From Deltaproteobacteria bacterium (GTDB lineage Bacteria; Myxococcota; Myxococcia; Myxococcales; 40CM-4-68-19): a stretch of 64,000 bases of DNA. Position 1 is the first letter of the stretch; each line of letters starts with the position of its first letter. The translations under genes and the position numbers were made by a program. The notes under the pieces were generated by a model that worked only from the letters and a program-made list of their open reading frames with translations, searched no databases and was not told the origin of the DNA. Shown here in pieces: positions 15,701-24,559 of this stretch. The stretch lies in the NCBI GenBank assembly GCA_005879535.1, contig VBKI01000068.1, forward strand, positions 62,001-126,000, given 5' to 3'.

Positions 15701-16423
15701 TCAAGCCCGGACGGCCGCGACCAGATACTCGCGATTGCCTGCAGGGCCCTTCACGGGCGACTCGATCGATCCCTGCACCGCAAGCCCAAGTTTGCGGAAC
15801 TCATCGGCGATCTCGGAAACGACACGGGCATGTACGGCGCGGTCGCGGACCACGCCACCTTTGCCTACCTCCGCCCTGCCCGCTTCGAACTGCGGCTTCA
15901 CCAGCACGCACGCCCATGCGTCCGAAGGCCGCAGCGCGGCCACCAGCGCGGGCAGGACGAGCTTGAGCGAGATGAACGAGACATCGGCAACTGCCGCGGC
16001 GCACGACTCCGGCAATCTCAGCTCGCGGGCATTGATCCGCTCGTGCAGCACGACGCGCGCGTCCGCGCGCAACCTCGCGTGGAGCTGGCCATAGCCGACG
16101 TCCACCGCATGGACGCGCAGCGCGCCGCGCTGCAGGAGCACGTCGGTGAATCCTCCGGTGGAGGCGCCTAGATCGACGCAGATCCTCCCTTCCACGGGAA
16201 GCGCGAAGTGGTCGAGCGCCTTCTCCAGCTTGAGGCCGCCCCGCGACACGTAGCGCAGCTGCTCCTTCACCCGCAGCTCCACGAATTCATCGAGGAGGTG
16301 CCCCGGCTTCTCCACGCGGTGATCGCCGGCGATCACGCTCCCGGCGAGGATCAACGCCTGCGCACGGCTGCGCGACTCGGCCAGTCCGCGCCGCTGCACC
16401 AGCACGTCCGCGCGGACCTTCAT
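15701..16423 (-). CDS. tlyA: TlyA family 2'-O-ribose rRNA methyltransferase (S4 plus FtsJ domains)
   Basis: A 240-residue protein. Residues 1-60 form an S4 RNA-binding domain ([19 protein letters not shown]), ending in [13 protein letters not shown]. The methyltransferase part has the SAM loop [16 protein letters not shown] (about 83-97), then [11 protein letters not shown] and the late [10 protein letters not shown] motif. TlyA homologues methylate rRNA riboses and were once annotated as hemolysins. The ATG overlaps the stop of the upstream receiver gene (ATGA), so the two are translationally coupled. xseB and xseA lie further upstream, and xseA-xseB-tlyA proximity recurs in other bacteria. 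Confidence 0.92.
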   Translation of the reverse strand: MKVRADVLVQRRGLAESRSRAQALILAGSVIAGDHRVEKPGHLLDEFVELRVKEQLRYVSRGGLKLEKALDHFALPVEGRICVDLGASTGGFTDVLLQRGALRVHAVDVGYGQLHARLRADARVVLHERINARELRLPESCAAAVADVSFISLKLVLPALVAALRPSDAWACVLVKPQFEAGRAEVGKGGVVRDRAVHARVVSEIADEFRKLGLAVQGSIESPVKGPAGNREYLVAAVRA

Positions 16424-16824
16424 CGCCGCTGTTCGGGCGTGGCCGGACTCGCGGGCCCGATGAGCTGGGCGATGCGGGCGAGCAGGCGCTCCATGTCGAT
16501 GGGCTTGCTGAAGTAGTCGGAAGCGCCAGCGGCAAGGCCGGTGCGGATGTCGTTGGCGGTCTTCTTCGCGGAGATGAAGATCACCGGGATGTCACGGAAC
16601 TCGTCGTTCTTCTTCACCGCGCGGCAGAGCTCGAACCCGTCGATCCAGCTCATCATCACGTCGAGCAGGATCAGGTCGGGCCGGTCCACGTGCAGGGTGG
16701 AGATGAGCCGCAGGCCGTTCGCCGCCTGCGAGACCTCGTAGCCCTCGAGCTCGAGCGCCATCTTCAGCATCTCGCGCGTCTCGCGGTCGTCGTCGACGAT
16801 GATGATCTTCTTCCGCCCTGCCAT
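16420..16824 (-). CDS. Single-domain response regulator
   Basis: A 134-residue stand-alone receiver. The acidic pocket is [11 protein letters not shown] (Asp11-13), the phosphoacceptor is Asp55 in [15 protein letters not shown], and the conserved late residues are IFISAKK (Ser86) and YFSKPID (Lys107). No output domain follows, only a short Pro/Arg tail, so it probably relays phosphate or binds a partner. The usual MMP after the phosphoacceptor is MMS. It overlaps tlyA by 4 bases and follows xseB by 36. Confidence 0.9.
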   Translation of the reverse strand: MAGRKKIIIVDDDRETREMLKMALELEGYEVSQAANGLRLISTLHVDRPDLILLDVMMSWIDGFELCRAVKKNDEFRDIPVIFISAKKTANDIRTGLAAGASDYFSKPIDMERLLARIAQLIGPASPATPEQRR

Positions 16825-16860
16825 GCTGTTCTCTCTGACGCGCGAACCACGGAGCGCGAT

Positions 16861-17100
16861 TTATTTCTCCTGACCGGAGAACGGCGCCGTCCGGTCCCCC
16901 TCCAGAAGCACCTCCACCTTGCGCTCCGCCTCCTCCAGCTTCGCTGCGCCGGCCCGGGCGAGGCGGATGCCTTCCTCGAACGCGGCGATCGATTCCTCCA
17001 GCGACAACCCGCCCCCTTCCAGGCGCTCCACCACCTTGCCGAGGCGCGAGACGATCTCCTCGTACTTCTCCGAGACGGGTTGTGCAGTCGCATCGGCCAC
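16861..17100 (-). CDS. xseB: Exodeoxyribonuclease VII small subunit
   Basis: A 79-residue XseB with the family's core KYEEIVSRLGKVVERLEGGG and LSLEESIAAFEEGIRLARAG, forming a short helical pair. It associates with XseA to make exonuclease VII, which degrades single-stranded DNA in both directions. GTG start (MADATAQPV). It follows xseA by 32 bases on the same strand. Length is normal. Confidence 0.93.
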   Translation of the reverse strand: MADATAQPVSEKYEEIVSRLGKVVERLEGGGLSLEESIAAFEEGIRLARAGAAKLEEAERKVEVLLEGDRTAPFSGQEK

Positions 17101-17132
17101 GCGAGTCCTCTAGCACCGGGTGCGCGTCAGTT

Positions 17133-18530
17133 CTACTCGTTCTTCTTCTCGATGACTTGTGCGGAGAGCTCGCCCTCGTGCAGCCGGACGCGTACCCGCT
17201 CGCCAGCCCGGACCTGCGCGGCCTGCAGCAGCGCGCGCCCCCGTTCGTCGAACGCCACTGCGTATCCGCGGGCGAGGACCTTCAGCGGGGAGAGCGCGTC
17301 CAGGCGCGCGGTCAGCCCTCCGTACCGGTGCCGCCGCGCCGCCAGCGCGCGGCCGGCCAGCGCCTTCAGTTTCTGCTCCAGCCGCGCAACCTCCCGCTCG
17401 AGGCGGTGCAGCCTCTCGCGCGGGTGCTGCGCCTGCAGCCTCTCGCGCAGCGCCCGCAACATCTGCTGGCGACTGGCCAGATGGTCGTGGAACAGGTCCT
17501 CGAGACGCTGCCGCGCGCGATCGAGGCGCAGCTTTCGATCGCCGATCAGCCGCCGCGGATCGGCGACGCGGGCGCGAAGCTTGTCGAGGTGTCCCCGCTT
17601 CCGCTCCAGCTGCGCGCGCATCGCCCGCCCCAGCCGCGCCTTGCGCTGGGCCAGATCCGCCACCAGCTCGTCTTTCACGCGCGCGATCAGCTCAGCCGCG
17701 GCGGTCGGTGTCGGCGCGCGCACGTCCGCGCAGTAATCGGCGATGGTGACGTCGATCTCGTGGCCGACCGCGCTCACCGTGGGGACCGGACACCCACAGA
17801 GGGCGCGCGCCACCACCTCCTCGTTGAACGCCCAGAGATCCTCGAGGCTGCCGCCGCCGCGGGTGACCACCACCACGTCGACCCGGGGCTGCTTCGCGGC
17901 GCGCACGATCCCGCGCGCGATCTCCTGCGGGGCCCCCTCGCCTTGGACGCGCGCTGGCACGATCAGCACCGCGAGATTCGGATGCCGCCGGTGCAGGACG
18001 CGAAGAAAATCGTGCACCGCTGCCCCGCTCGGGCTGGTGACGACCGCGACCCGACGGGGCAGGAACGGCAGCTTCCTCTTGCGGGCCGCCTCGAAGAGCC
18101 CCTCCTTCTGGAGGCGCTCCTTCAGCTGCTCGAACGCGATCTGCAGCGCGCCCGCTCCGAGCGGCTCGACGGTGTCGCAGACGAGCTGGTAGCGGCCCTG
18201 CGGCTCGTACACGGCGAGCCGGCCGCGGGCCACAATCGAGAGTCCGTTCTGGACGGTGAATCGAAGCCGCCTCGCCTCGGTCCGAAAGAGCACCGCGTCG
18301 AGACAGGCCTCGGCATCCTTGAGCGTGAAGTACAGATGGCCGCTGGAGGGGGAGCGCAGGTTCGACACCTCGCCTTTTACGAGGACCGAGGGAAACCGGC
18401 CTTCGAGAATGACCTTCAGCTCGCGCGTCAGCTCGGAGACGGAATAGACGCGGGGGCCGTTGGCGCGCTTGCCGAACAGATCGAATTGACCCGCTGAGGT
18501 GGCCGGTTTCGGGGGCAATCGCTCCGGCAT
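17133..18530 (-). CDS. xseA: Exodeoxyribonuclease VII large subunit
   Basis: A 465-residue XseA. The N-terminal OB fold contains VYSVSELTRELKVILE, VLVKGEVSNLRSPSSGHLYF and LDAVLFR. The catalytic region follows with RRVAVVTSPSGAAVHDF, VVTRGGGSLEDLWAFNEE and VSAVGHEIDVTIADYCADVR. A long coiled coil (about 280-400) and a small C-terminal beta region complete the family architecture. Its ATG overlaps the stop of the upstream FHA gene by one base (TAATG), and xseB follows. Confidence 0.96.
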   Translation of the reverse strand: MPERLPPKPATSAGQFDLFGKRANGPRVYSVSELTRELKVILEGRFPSVLVKGEVSNLRSPSSGHLYFTLKDAEACLDAVLFRTEARRLRFTVQNGLSIVARGRLAVYEPQGRYQLVCDTVEPLGAGALQIAFEQLKERLQKEGLFEAARKRKLPFLPRRVAVVTSPSGAAVHDFLRVLHRRHPNLAVLIVPARVQGEGAPQEIARGIVRAAKQPRVDVVVVTRGGGSLEDLWAFNEEVVARALCGCPVPTVSAVGHEIDVTIADYCADVRAPTPTAAAELIARVKDELVADLAQRKARLGRAMRAQLERKRGHLDKLRARVADPRRLIGDRKLRLDRARQRLEDLFHDHLASRQQMLRALRERLQAQHPRERLHRLEREVARLEQKLKALAGRALAARRHRYGGLTARLDALSPLKVLARGYAVAFDERGRALLQAAQVRAGERVRVRLHEGELSAQVIEKKNE

Positions 18531-19780
18531 TACCGCAGCCCCCTCCCGTGCAATCTCTCGAGCCAGCGCTCCGCCTTCTCCGCCAGTTCGTCTCCGGCGG
18601 GCAGGGCGCCGGCGACGCGCGCGAAGCCGTTGCGCGCCGCCTCCGGCTCCTCGTCCTTGGCCACGTAAGCGCGCAGGTAGATTTCCCTGACCCGTTCCAC
18701 CACCCGCTCCATCTCGAGACGCGCAGTCGCGTTCTCGGGATCGCTCTCGAGCGCCGCGCGGAGATGGGCGGCTGCGCGCGGCAGATCCTCTTCCGAGCGG
18801 AGCTCGCGGGCCGCCAGCAGATGTCGCTCGGCGAGGGCGCGCTTGCCGTCGCCTTCCGGGACGCCCGCTGCCTCTGACGCGGACGCCACCGCCGGAACTT
18901 GCGACCCTCGCGAAAAGTGCGACGGCTTCGCGGGTGCCGCGGACACGGTCACCGTCGTGGCGTTCTCCGGCATGACAGCCGCTGGTCCCGCAGCCGGAGC
19001 ATCTGTCTCGAAGGACTGTAGAGCGCGCGCGATTTCGGCGTCCGACCCGTCCAGTTCCGCGGCGACCATCAGCGCTGCCCTCGCCTCGCGGCGCCGCTCC
19101 TCCTTGAGCAGCGCGATCCCCTCTTCGAGCTTTTGCCGCGCGAGGGCGTGCAGGCCGTTGCGTCGCTGCTCCGCTTCGGCCTCGTCGAGAGCCCGTTGGC
19201 GCCGGATGAACGCGGCAGCGACGATGAAGACGACAGCCAGCGCAATCGCGCCGTGAAGGGAAACGCGGCGTCGCCGCGCCACCGATCGTGCCGACCGTTC
19301 GGCGGTGTCCCGCCAGACGATGACACCGCCCGCCTCGAGGAAGCGAAGCGCGGTATCTCCAATCGCGATCTCGTCACCGTCGCGCAGCCCGCGCCGCCGC
19401 ACGACATGCCCGTTGACGCACGTGCCATTCCCCGAGGCACTGTCGACGAGCAGCCAGCCTCTGCTCCTCTGCTCCAGGCGGAGGTGCTGGCGCGAGACGG
19501 AGATGTCGGAGATGACGACGGCGTTCCGCGCCGCTCGCCCGACGGTGACGACCGCCCCGACGACGGCGAATTCGCTGCCCTTCGACGGACCGGCGGTGAC
19601 GAGGAGCCGTGCGTTGGCCGTCCGTCTGGCAGCGAAGGGCGCCGTCGCGTCGACGCTCCCCTTTGCGCACCTCTCCGCGGCGGCAGCGAGCGCTTCGGGC
19701 GACGGTCCTCCGGGCGACGTCGGGGCCGGAGGCCGCACGGCGGAAGGGCAGTGTTGCTGGCGAGAGGCGAGACGCGGCAT
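18530..19780 (-). CDS. FHA-domain membrane protein with helical repeats
   Basis: A 416-residue protein read from the ATG at 19780; the frame stays open upstream but overlaps the preceding gene. After a Pro/Ser-rich leader, residues 60-145 form an FHA phosphothreonine-binding domain (VTVGRAARNAVVISDISVSRQHLRLE and SGNGTCVNGHVVRRRGLRDGD). One membrane segment follows (HGAIALAVVFIVAAAFI). The rest is TPR-like, with KLEEGIALLKEERRREARAAL and HLRAALESDPENATARLEM. Two FHA genes follow tadC here, so it probably serves the Tad apparatus by recognising phosphorylated partners. The function is inferred from context. Confidence 0.8.
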   Translation of the reverse strand: MPRLASRQQHCPSAVRPPAPTSPGGPSPEALAAAAERCAKGSVDATAPFAARRTANARLLVTAGPSKGSEFAVVGAVVTVGRAARNAVVISDISVSRQHLRLEQRSRGWLLVDSASGNGTCVNGHVVRRRGLRDGDEIAIGDTALRFLEAGGVIVWRDTAERSARSVARRRRVSLHGAIALAVVFIVAAAFIRRQRALDEAEAEQRRNGLHALARQKLEEGIALLKEERRREARAALMVAAELDGSDAEIARALQSFETDAPAAGPAAVMPENATTVTVSAAPAKPSHFSRGSQVPAVASASEAAGVPEGDGKRALAERHLLAARELRSEEDLPRAAAHLRAALESDPENATARLEMERVVERVREIYLRAYVAKDEEPEAARNGFARVAGALPAGDELAEKAERWLERLHGRGLR

Positions 19781-19793
19781 CCGTTTCACCGTA

Positions 19794-20657
19794 TCACTCG
19801 GCGCCAAAGTCGGGCTGGGAAGACACGACGCTCTCCTCGGCCCGGTGCCGGCAGCCCGCGGGATCGTCGCCGGGATAGTGGAGCAGCACCTCGCGCCAGG
19901 CCCGCTGCGCCCTGTCATGCTGCCCGTACCGCTCGAACCGGGCGGCGATGAAGAGCAGCCTCTCGCATTCGCGGCGGAGATCTCGCTCGCACTCCGAGAC
20001 GAGGCCGGCCAACTCGTCGCGGAACGGGCCCGCCCCGGTTGCGCCTTTCAGATGTCCGGCCGCGGCGACGAATGCCGCCCACGCGTCGTAGAGGTTGCGG
20101 GGAGCGACCCGCCGCTCCGCCAGCTTCCGCCTGCCTCGCTCGTACACGGCGCGGGCCGCCACCAGATCGCCCGACGGTGTCCGAGGTGAGGCTTGTCGCG
20201 ACCCGCTCGATCTCGCGTCGCCCTGCTCCATCGGGATCGCCTGGCCGGATTCCGTCGCGCAGACGACCGCGATCCCCGCGATCAGGACCGCGAGCGCGAC
20301 GAGCCCGGCGCGCGCCGGCCGGGAAGTCCCGATCCACGAGCGATGCCACCACCTGATCTGTTCCAGACCGGGACGGAACTCGAAGGTGACCGGTCCGACC
20401 GCGATTCGATCGCCTTCGCGCAGCGGCGCGGCCGTGACGACGGCGGCGCCGTTCAGCGCGATGCCGTTGGCCGAGGCGCGATCGGTCAGCACCCACCCGG
20501 ACGCTTTCCGCTCGATTCGGGCGTGTGTCCTCGAGACGCCCGCGTCGTTGAGCACCACATCGTTGTCCGGCGCCCGCCCGATGCTGACGGATTCTCCCTC
20601 GAAGCGGAACCGCTGCCCGCGCCCGCTTCCCGCCGCGATGGTGAGAGCGAAGGACAC
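19794..20657 (-). CDS. FHA-domain membrane protein
   Basis: A 287-residue protein with GTG start, one base after the tadC stop. Residues 1-95 are an FHA domain (VSIGRAPDNDVVLNDAGVSRTHARIE, then RASANGIALNGAAV and LREGDRIAVGPVTFEF), with the Arg, Ser and Asn positions that bind phosphothreonine intact. A membrane helix lies near residues 115-133 (AGLVALAVLIAGIAVV). The remaining 150 residues are helical, with repeat-like character ending in RAWREVLLHYPGD. It is probably coexpressed with cpaB, tadB, tadC and the second FHA gene. Confidence 0.82.
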   Translation of the reverse strand: MSFALTIAAGSGRGQRFRFEGESVSIGRAPDNDVVLNDAGVSRTHARIERKASGWVLTDRASANGIALNGAAVVTAAPLREGDRIAVGPVTFEFRPGLEQIRWWHRSWIGTSRPARAGLVALAVLIAGIAVVCATESGQAIPMEQGDARSSGSRQASPRTPSGDLVAARAVYERGRRKLAERRVAPRNLYDAWAAFVAAAGHLKGATGAGPFRDELAGLVSECERDLRRECERLLFIAARFERYGQHDRAQRAWREVLLHYPGDDPAGCRHRAEESVVSSQPDFGAE

Positions 20658-20658
20658 G

Positions 20659-21561
20659 TCAGAAGCTCCCGCCGAAGAAGACGTGGTACCCGATCGGTCC
20701 GAAGAGGACGAGGAAGAGGGTGGGGAAGATGAAGAAGACGAGCGGCAGCACCAGCTTCACCGGCGCCTCGTTGGCCAGCTTCTCGGCGCGCTGCGTCCGT
20801 TCGTTGCGCATCTGCGTGGAAAGCACGCGAAGCACTTTGCCGAGCGGCGTTCCCATCCGGTCGGCCTGCACCAGCGCTTGCACGAAGGAGGTGAGCGGAG
20901 GCAGATCGACTCGCCGCGCCAGCTGGCGCAGGGCATCCTCGCGGATCTTGCCCATCCTGAGCTCGCGGATGGCGACGGACAACTCCTCGGCGAGCGGGCC
21001 CTTGGGGCCCTTCTCCACCACCTTGGCGAGCGCAGCCGTGAAGTCCAGCCCCGCTTCCACCGCCAGGGTGAGCAGGTCGATCCCGTAGGGCAATCCCCTC
21101 ACGATCGCGCGCTGGCGCAGCCGCATCCGATCGCGCAACCAGAGCAGTGGATACGCGGCACCCCCAACCAGCCCCAATGACCAGGCGGCAAATCCCAGCC
21201 GCAGCCAGCAGGACAGAGCGACGCCGCCGGCGAAGAACAGCACGGCGGCGATCTCCATCAGCGCCACGACCTCGCCCGCGGTGAGCTCCAGCGGGCGGCC
21301 GGCTTTCCGGAGCCAGCCGTCGAGCTGGACCAGGCGCAAACGCGGCATCCAGATCTCGTTGCGCGCCGCAAGCCGCGCGATGATCGCCGAGCGGACGATG
21401 GCGAGCGCGCCGCGTTCGCTGGACGGCCGTGCATGCTGCCTTTCCGGCTGCGCCGGGGAACGTGCGTACAGTCGCGACGCAGCGAGGAACGCCGTGGCCG
21501 CGAACCCGGCGGCGAGCACCGGAGCGACGACCGACAGGATCTGCGGCGCAGGCGCGCTCAT
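20659..21561 (-). CDS. tadC: Tad pilus assembly membrane protein TadC (T2SS F family)
   Basis: A 300-residue inner-membrane protein of the GspF/TadC family, a platform component for Flp pilus assembly. Membrane segments occur near both ends. The cytoplasmic core carries YGIDLLTLAVEAGLDFTAAL, then LAEELSVAIRELRMGK and LTSFVQALVQADRMGTPLGKVLRVLS, the typical F-domain sequence. Its last helix is LVLPLVFFIFPTLFLVLFGP. The ATG overlaps the tadB stop (ATGA). Confidence 0.92.
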   Translation of the reverse strand: MSAPAPQILSVVAPVLAAGFAATAFLAASRLYARSPAQPERQHARPSSERGALAIVRSAIIARLAARNEIWMPRLRLVQLDGWLRKAGRPLELTAGEVVALMEIAAVLFFAGGVALSCWLRLGFAAWSLGLVGGAAYPLLWLRDRMRLRQRAIVRGLPYGIDLLTLAVEAGLDFTAALAKVVEKGPKGPLAEELSVAIRELRMGKIREDALRQLARRVDLPPLTSFVQALVQADRMGTPLGKVLRVLSTQMRNERTQRAEKLANEAPVKLVLPLVFFIFPTLFLVLFGPIGYHVFFGGSF

Positions 21562-22403
21562 ACGTCGACACTGACCACGCGGCGGATGGTGAGAAAGCCT
21601 GCTCCCTGGAGGAGCACGACGGCGGCGACGAGCAGATAGCCGTACGCGCTCTCGAACATCGGCTCGACGAGGTCGGGACGATACGAGCCGAGGAAGACTC
21701 CGACGGCCAGCGGGAGCAAAGCGACGATCACTCCCTGCAGCTTCCCTTGGCTGGTGAGGGCAGCGATTTTCCCCTCGAGCCGGAAGCGCTCGCGGATGGT
21801 GGCCGCGATGGCCTCGAACATCTCCGCCATGTTTCCGCCGAGCTGCCGGGCGATGGCCGTCGACGTCGCAACCAGGTTCAGGTCCTCGGAACCGACGCGC
21901 CCCGCCATGGCGGCGAGCGCATCATCCAGCGCCGTGCCGAGCTTGACCTCCCGGGTGAAGAGGCCGAACTCGTGACGCAGCGGCGCGGCCGCGTCGCGTC
22001 CCACCTGGTCGATGGCCTGCTGCAAGGTCAAACCGGCCCGAAGCGCGTTTGCCATCTGGTGCAGCGCTTCGGTGAGCTGACTCTCGAACCGCCGGATCCG
22101 TCTTCGGCGATAGGAGGCGATCGCGAGCCCCGGCGCGAAGAACCCGGCTGACGCCGCCAGCGCGGCACACAAGGGGCCGCCGAGCCACCCGCCGCACGCC
22201 GCCAGCAGGAGCATGACCGCGAGGTTCAGTCGCACGACCTGGCCGGGCTCGATGAACAGGAACATGGCGCCGAGGTCGTGCACGGACCGAGCGACGTACC
22301 GCAGCTCGTACTGCCGGAAGGCCTTCACCAATACGTCGAACGAGAGCAGCGCGAAGAAGAACACGGATCCCGAGGCGAGCAGGAAGACCGCGGCGGAAGC
22401 CAT
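21558..22403 (-). CDS. tadB: Tad pilus assembly membrane protein TadB (T2SS F family)
   Basis: A 281-residue partner of TadC with N-terminal membrane segments, a cytoplasmic F domain (QLTEALHQMANALRAGLTLQQAI, then FTREVKLGTALDDALAAMAGRV) and two C-terminal membrane helices. TadB and TadC are thought to form the membrane core on which the TadA ATPase acts, but no TadA gene lies in this window. The start overlaps the cpaB stop by one base (TGATG). Confidence 0.92.
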   Translation of the reverse strand: MASAAVFLLASGSVFFFALLSFDVLVKAFRQYELRYVARSVHDLGAMFLFIEPGQVVRLNLAVMLLLAACGGWLGGPLCAALAASAGFFAPGLAIASYRRRRIRRFESQLTEALHQMANALRAGLTLQQAIDQVGRDAAAPLRHEFGLFTREVKLGTALDDALAAMAGRVGSEDLNLVATSTAIARQLGGNMAEMFEAIAATIRERFRLEGKIAALTSQGKLQGVIVALLPLAVGVFLGSYRPDLVEPMFESAYGYLLVAAVVLLQGAGFLTIRRVVSVDV

Positions 22404-23224
22404 CAGGGCTCCCTCGGGGAAACGGCATCGCTCCGGTTCCCGCGGATGATCTGGATGGTGCGGTACCGCTTCTGCTGCAGCTCGCTCGCGCGGTCACCCG
22501 TGAAGAGCACCTTCTGATCGACCACGCTTCGCTTCTCCTGGGAGTCGAGGTCGTCGGGGTTGCGCAACAGCAAGGTCAGCGTGCCCAGCTCCTGGGCGAG
22601 AGTGAGCATCTCCGCCTCTTCGGGGAGCGCCAGCACCGTGACCGTTGCGAATCTCTTGTCCTCCTCGGCGACGTACATGGAGTTCGCCGTGATGCGCCCC
22701 GTGGCGAGCACCACCACGTTCTGCAGCAGCGTCATGGTCCGTAGCTGCTGCGTCTGTGGATCGCGGAAGCTGCCGATCACGTCGACGTGGTCGTTGGGAC
22801 GAACCCAGAGCCCGACCGCATTCTTTTCCTGCACGTCGATGGTCACCGCGCGCCCCTTCGGCGTGATCAGCGACGCCAGGTCCGTCTCGCGCGCGGACTC
22901 GAAATGGCTGGCCAGGATGGGGTCGCCCGCCTTCAACGGCACCATCACGCGCTGCCCGACGGGGGAGTGCCGCTCCACCGCTCCGTGCTCGTCCGTCCGG
23001 ATGAAGGATTCGGTGACGAAGGTCGCCGGCATCTCCTTGAAAGCGACCATCGATTCCGTCAGCTCGGTCCCCTCGGCGACGTCCACCTTGGCGCAGAGGA
23101 CATTGACGGTCTGCCAGCGGTCGCGGACCTTCTGTTCCCGCGAACGGATGGCGCCCCATGCCGTGGCGCCCGCGAGCAGGCCGAGAGCGAGCGCAATGAG
23201 GAGAGGGTTCTTGCCCGAGAGCAC
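22403..23224 (-). CDS. cpaB: Flp pilus assembly protein CpaB/RcpC
   Basis: A 273-residue envelope protein with an N-terminal membrane anchor (NPLLIALALGLLAGATAWGA), an SAF-like domain (VLCAKVDVAEGTELTESMV, then VGQRVMVPLKAGDPIL) and the RcpC region (AVTIDVQEKNAVGLWVRPND and VDVIGSFRD). CpaB/RcpC proteins sit in the periplasm near the Tad secretin. A GTG start follows a good GGAGG site. It is the first gene of the five-gene Tad run. Confidence 0.9.
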   Translation of the reverse strand: MLSGKNPLLIALALGLLAGATAWGAIRSREQKVRDRWQTVNVLCAKVDVAEGTELTESMVAFKEMPATFVTESFIRTDEHGAVERHSPVGQRVMVPLKAGDPILASHFESARETDLASLITPKGRAVTIDVQEKNAVGLWVRPNDHVDVIGSFRDPQTQQLRTMTLLQNVVVLATGRITANSMYVAEEDKRFATVTVLALPEEAEMLTLAQELGTLTLLLRNPDDLDSQEKRSVVDQKVLFTGDRASELQQKRYRTIQIIRGNRSDAVSPREP

Positions 23225-23277
23225 GCCGCCTCCACAGTAGTTGCGGCGATGCTACGTGGACGCCGGAACCCCCGCGA

Positions 23278-23291
23278 CGGTCATTTGACCG
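23278..23291. promoter_or_regulatory. Short perfect inverted repeat upstream of cpaB
   Basis: CGGTCA and TGACCG surround TT between the end of the anti-sigma gene and the cpaB start, about 55 bases upstream of the latter. It is the right size for a small dimeric operator; it could also be a minimal hairpin. Confidence 0.3.
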
Positions 23292-23293
23292 AT

Positions 23294-24559
23294 TCAGCGC
23301 TGCGGGTCACTCGCTGCGGGGCGGGCCGCCGGGACGTCAACTTGCCGCAGCGCCCGGGCCGCGGCGGAAATCGCGGTCGTCTCCGACGGGTACGAGCGGA
23401 CCAACTCGTCGCGCACCTTGCGCGCCTCGTCGAACTGGCCGGCCGCCGAAAGACACTCGACCGCGTGGGCGAGGTTCCAGGCAGCGGTGCTCGAGTCGTT
23501 CCCGCGCTGCCGCATGGCCGCCGCCTCGCGATAGAGCGATGCGGCGGCGAGGTAGTTTCCGGCATGGCGCGCCTGCTGCGCGTTCGCCTCGACGGTGGGA
23601 GCCCCGAGCGAAGCTTCGGCGACGCCCGGTGCCATCGGCGCTTGCGCCTTCGCCACGGCAAGCGACCGCGCTACGTCCTGCCGCGCCGCGACCGCAGGAC
23701 CCGCTGGCGGTGACTCGGCGGCCCGAGGCGGCGAAGCGGACGGCGGTGGCTCGGAGAGCTTCCCCTCGAGCGCGCCGCTGGCGGCCGGGGCGACCGTGTC
23801 GACGGCGCGCTCCTTTTTCGCGTTCGCGGCGGCCTTCGCCTGCGACTCCGCGGCGTCTCCGCCGCTGCCCTGCATCCGCGCGCCCGGCCCCCCGCGCTTT
23901 CGCAGCGACGGCATCTGCGCCACGGCGTCGTGTGTCTTCTCCTGCCCTGGCGCCGCAACGGGGACGCCACCAAGTCCTCTCGGCTCGATTTCGTCCTTTT
24001 GCCGCTGCTTCGCTTCCGCGTCTCTCAGCGCGGAATCGACGACCGGCGGCACTGCCGGTTGCACGCGGATCTCGAAGTCGCTGCTGTGAGCCGCTGCAAC
24101 CTTCTCGGCGTTCCGGCGGGTCTCGAGGGTGTTGCCCACCACCAGCGCCAGGGCGGCCGCCGCCGCGACCGATCCGGCGACCGCGGTCCGGACGATCCAG
24201 CGCGGCCGCGGCCGTTCGGCTGAGCGCGCCTTCACCGGGCCATGCGCATCGATGCGCGCGACGTCGACGCCGAGCGGCCGCACGCTGCCCGTCACTTCGA
24301 TCACCTGTCCGACGTTCCCGTCGTGCTCGAGCTGCGCCTGTGCGCGCGCGGCGCGCAGGATGCGCTCGTCGAATCCCGGCGAGGGTTGCTCGAGCTCCCG
24401 GATCGGCGCGGCCATCCGTCGCGCGTCCTCCAGCGCCGCCTTCTCCTTGCGGCACTCCGGACACGATGACAAATGCTGCTCCACCTCCGCGGCGCGGACG
24501 GCGTCCAGCTCGCCGTAGGCGAGGTCGAGCAGCAGATCCTGGGATTCGGCGTGCGTCAT
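23294..24559 (-). CDS. Zinc-finger anti-sigma factor with long periplasmic-type tail
   Basis: A 421-residue protein starting at 24559, where its ATG overlaps the sigma factor stop (ATGA). Residues 1-45 are a zf-HC2/ZAS domain, with the His-x3-Cys-x2-Cys set HLSSCPEC (His29, Cys33, Cys36), which would hold the sigma factor inactive. One membrane helix lies at about 121-141 (WIVRTAVAGSVAAAAALALV). The outer part is a long Ala/Pro/Gly-rich, probably disordered stretch (160-330) followed by a TPR-like helical region (AGNYLAAASLYREAAAMRQRG). A tail of about 280 residues is long for such factors and may sense the envelope signal. Confidence 0.85.
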   Translation of the reverse strand: MTHAESQDLLLDLAYGELDAVRAAEVEQHLSSCPECRKEKAALEDARRMAAPIRELEQPSPGFDERILRAARAQAQLEHDGNVGQVIEVTGSVRPLGVDVARIDAHGPVKARSAERPRPRWIVRTAVAGSVAAAAALALVVGNTLETRRNAEKVAAAHSSDFEIRVQPAVPPVVDSALRDAEAKQRQKDEIEPRGLGGVPVAAPGQEKTHDAVAQMPSLRKRGGPGARMQGSGGDAAESQAKAAANAKKERAVDTVAPAASGALEGKLSEPPPSASPPRAAESPPAGPAVAARQDVARSLAVAKAQAPMAPGVAEASLGAPTVEANAQQARHAGNYLAAASLYREAAAMRQRGNDSSTAAWNLAHAVECLSAAGQFDEARKVRDELVRSYPSETTAISAAARALRQVDVPAARPAASDPQR

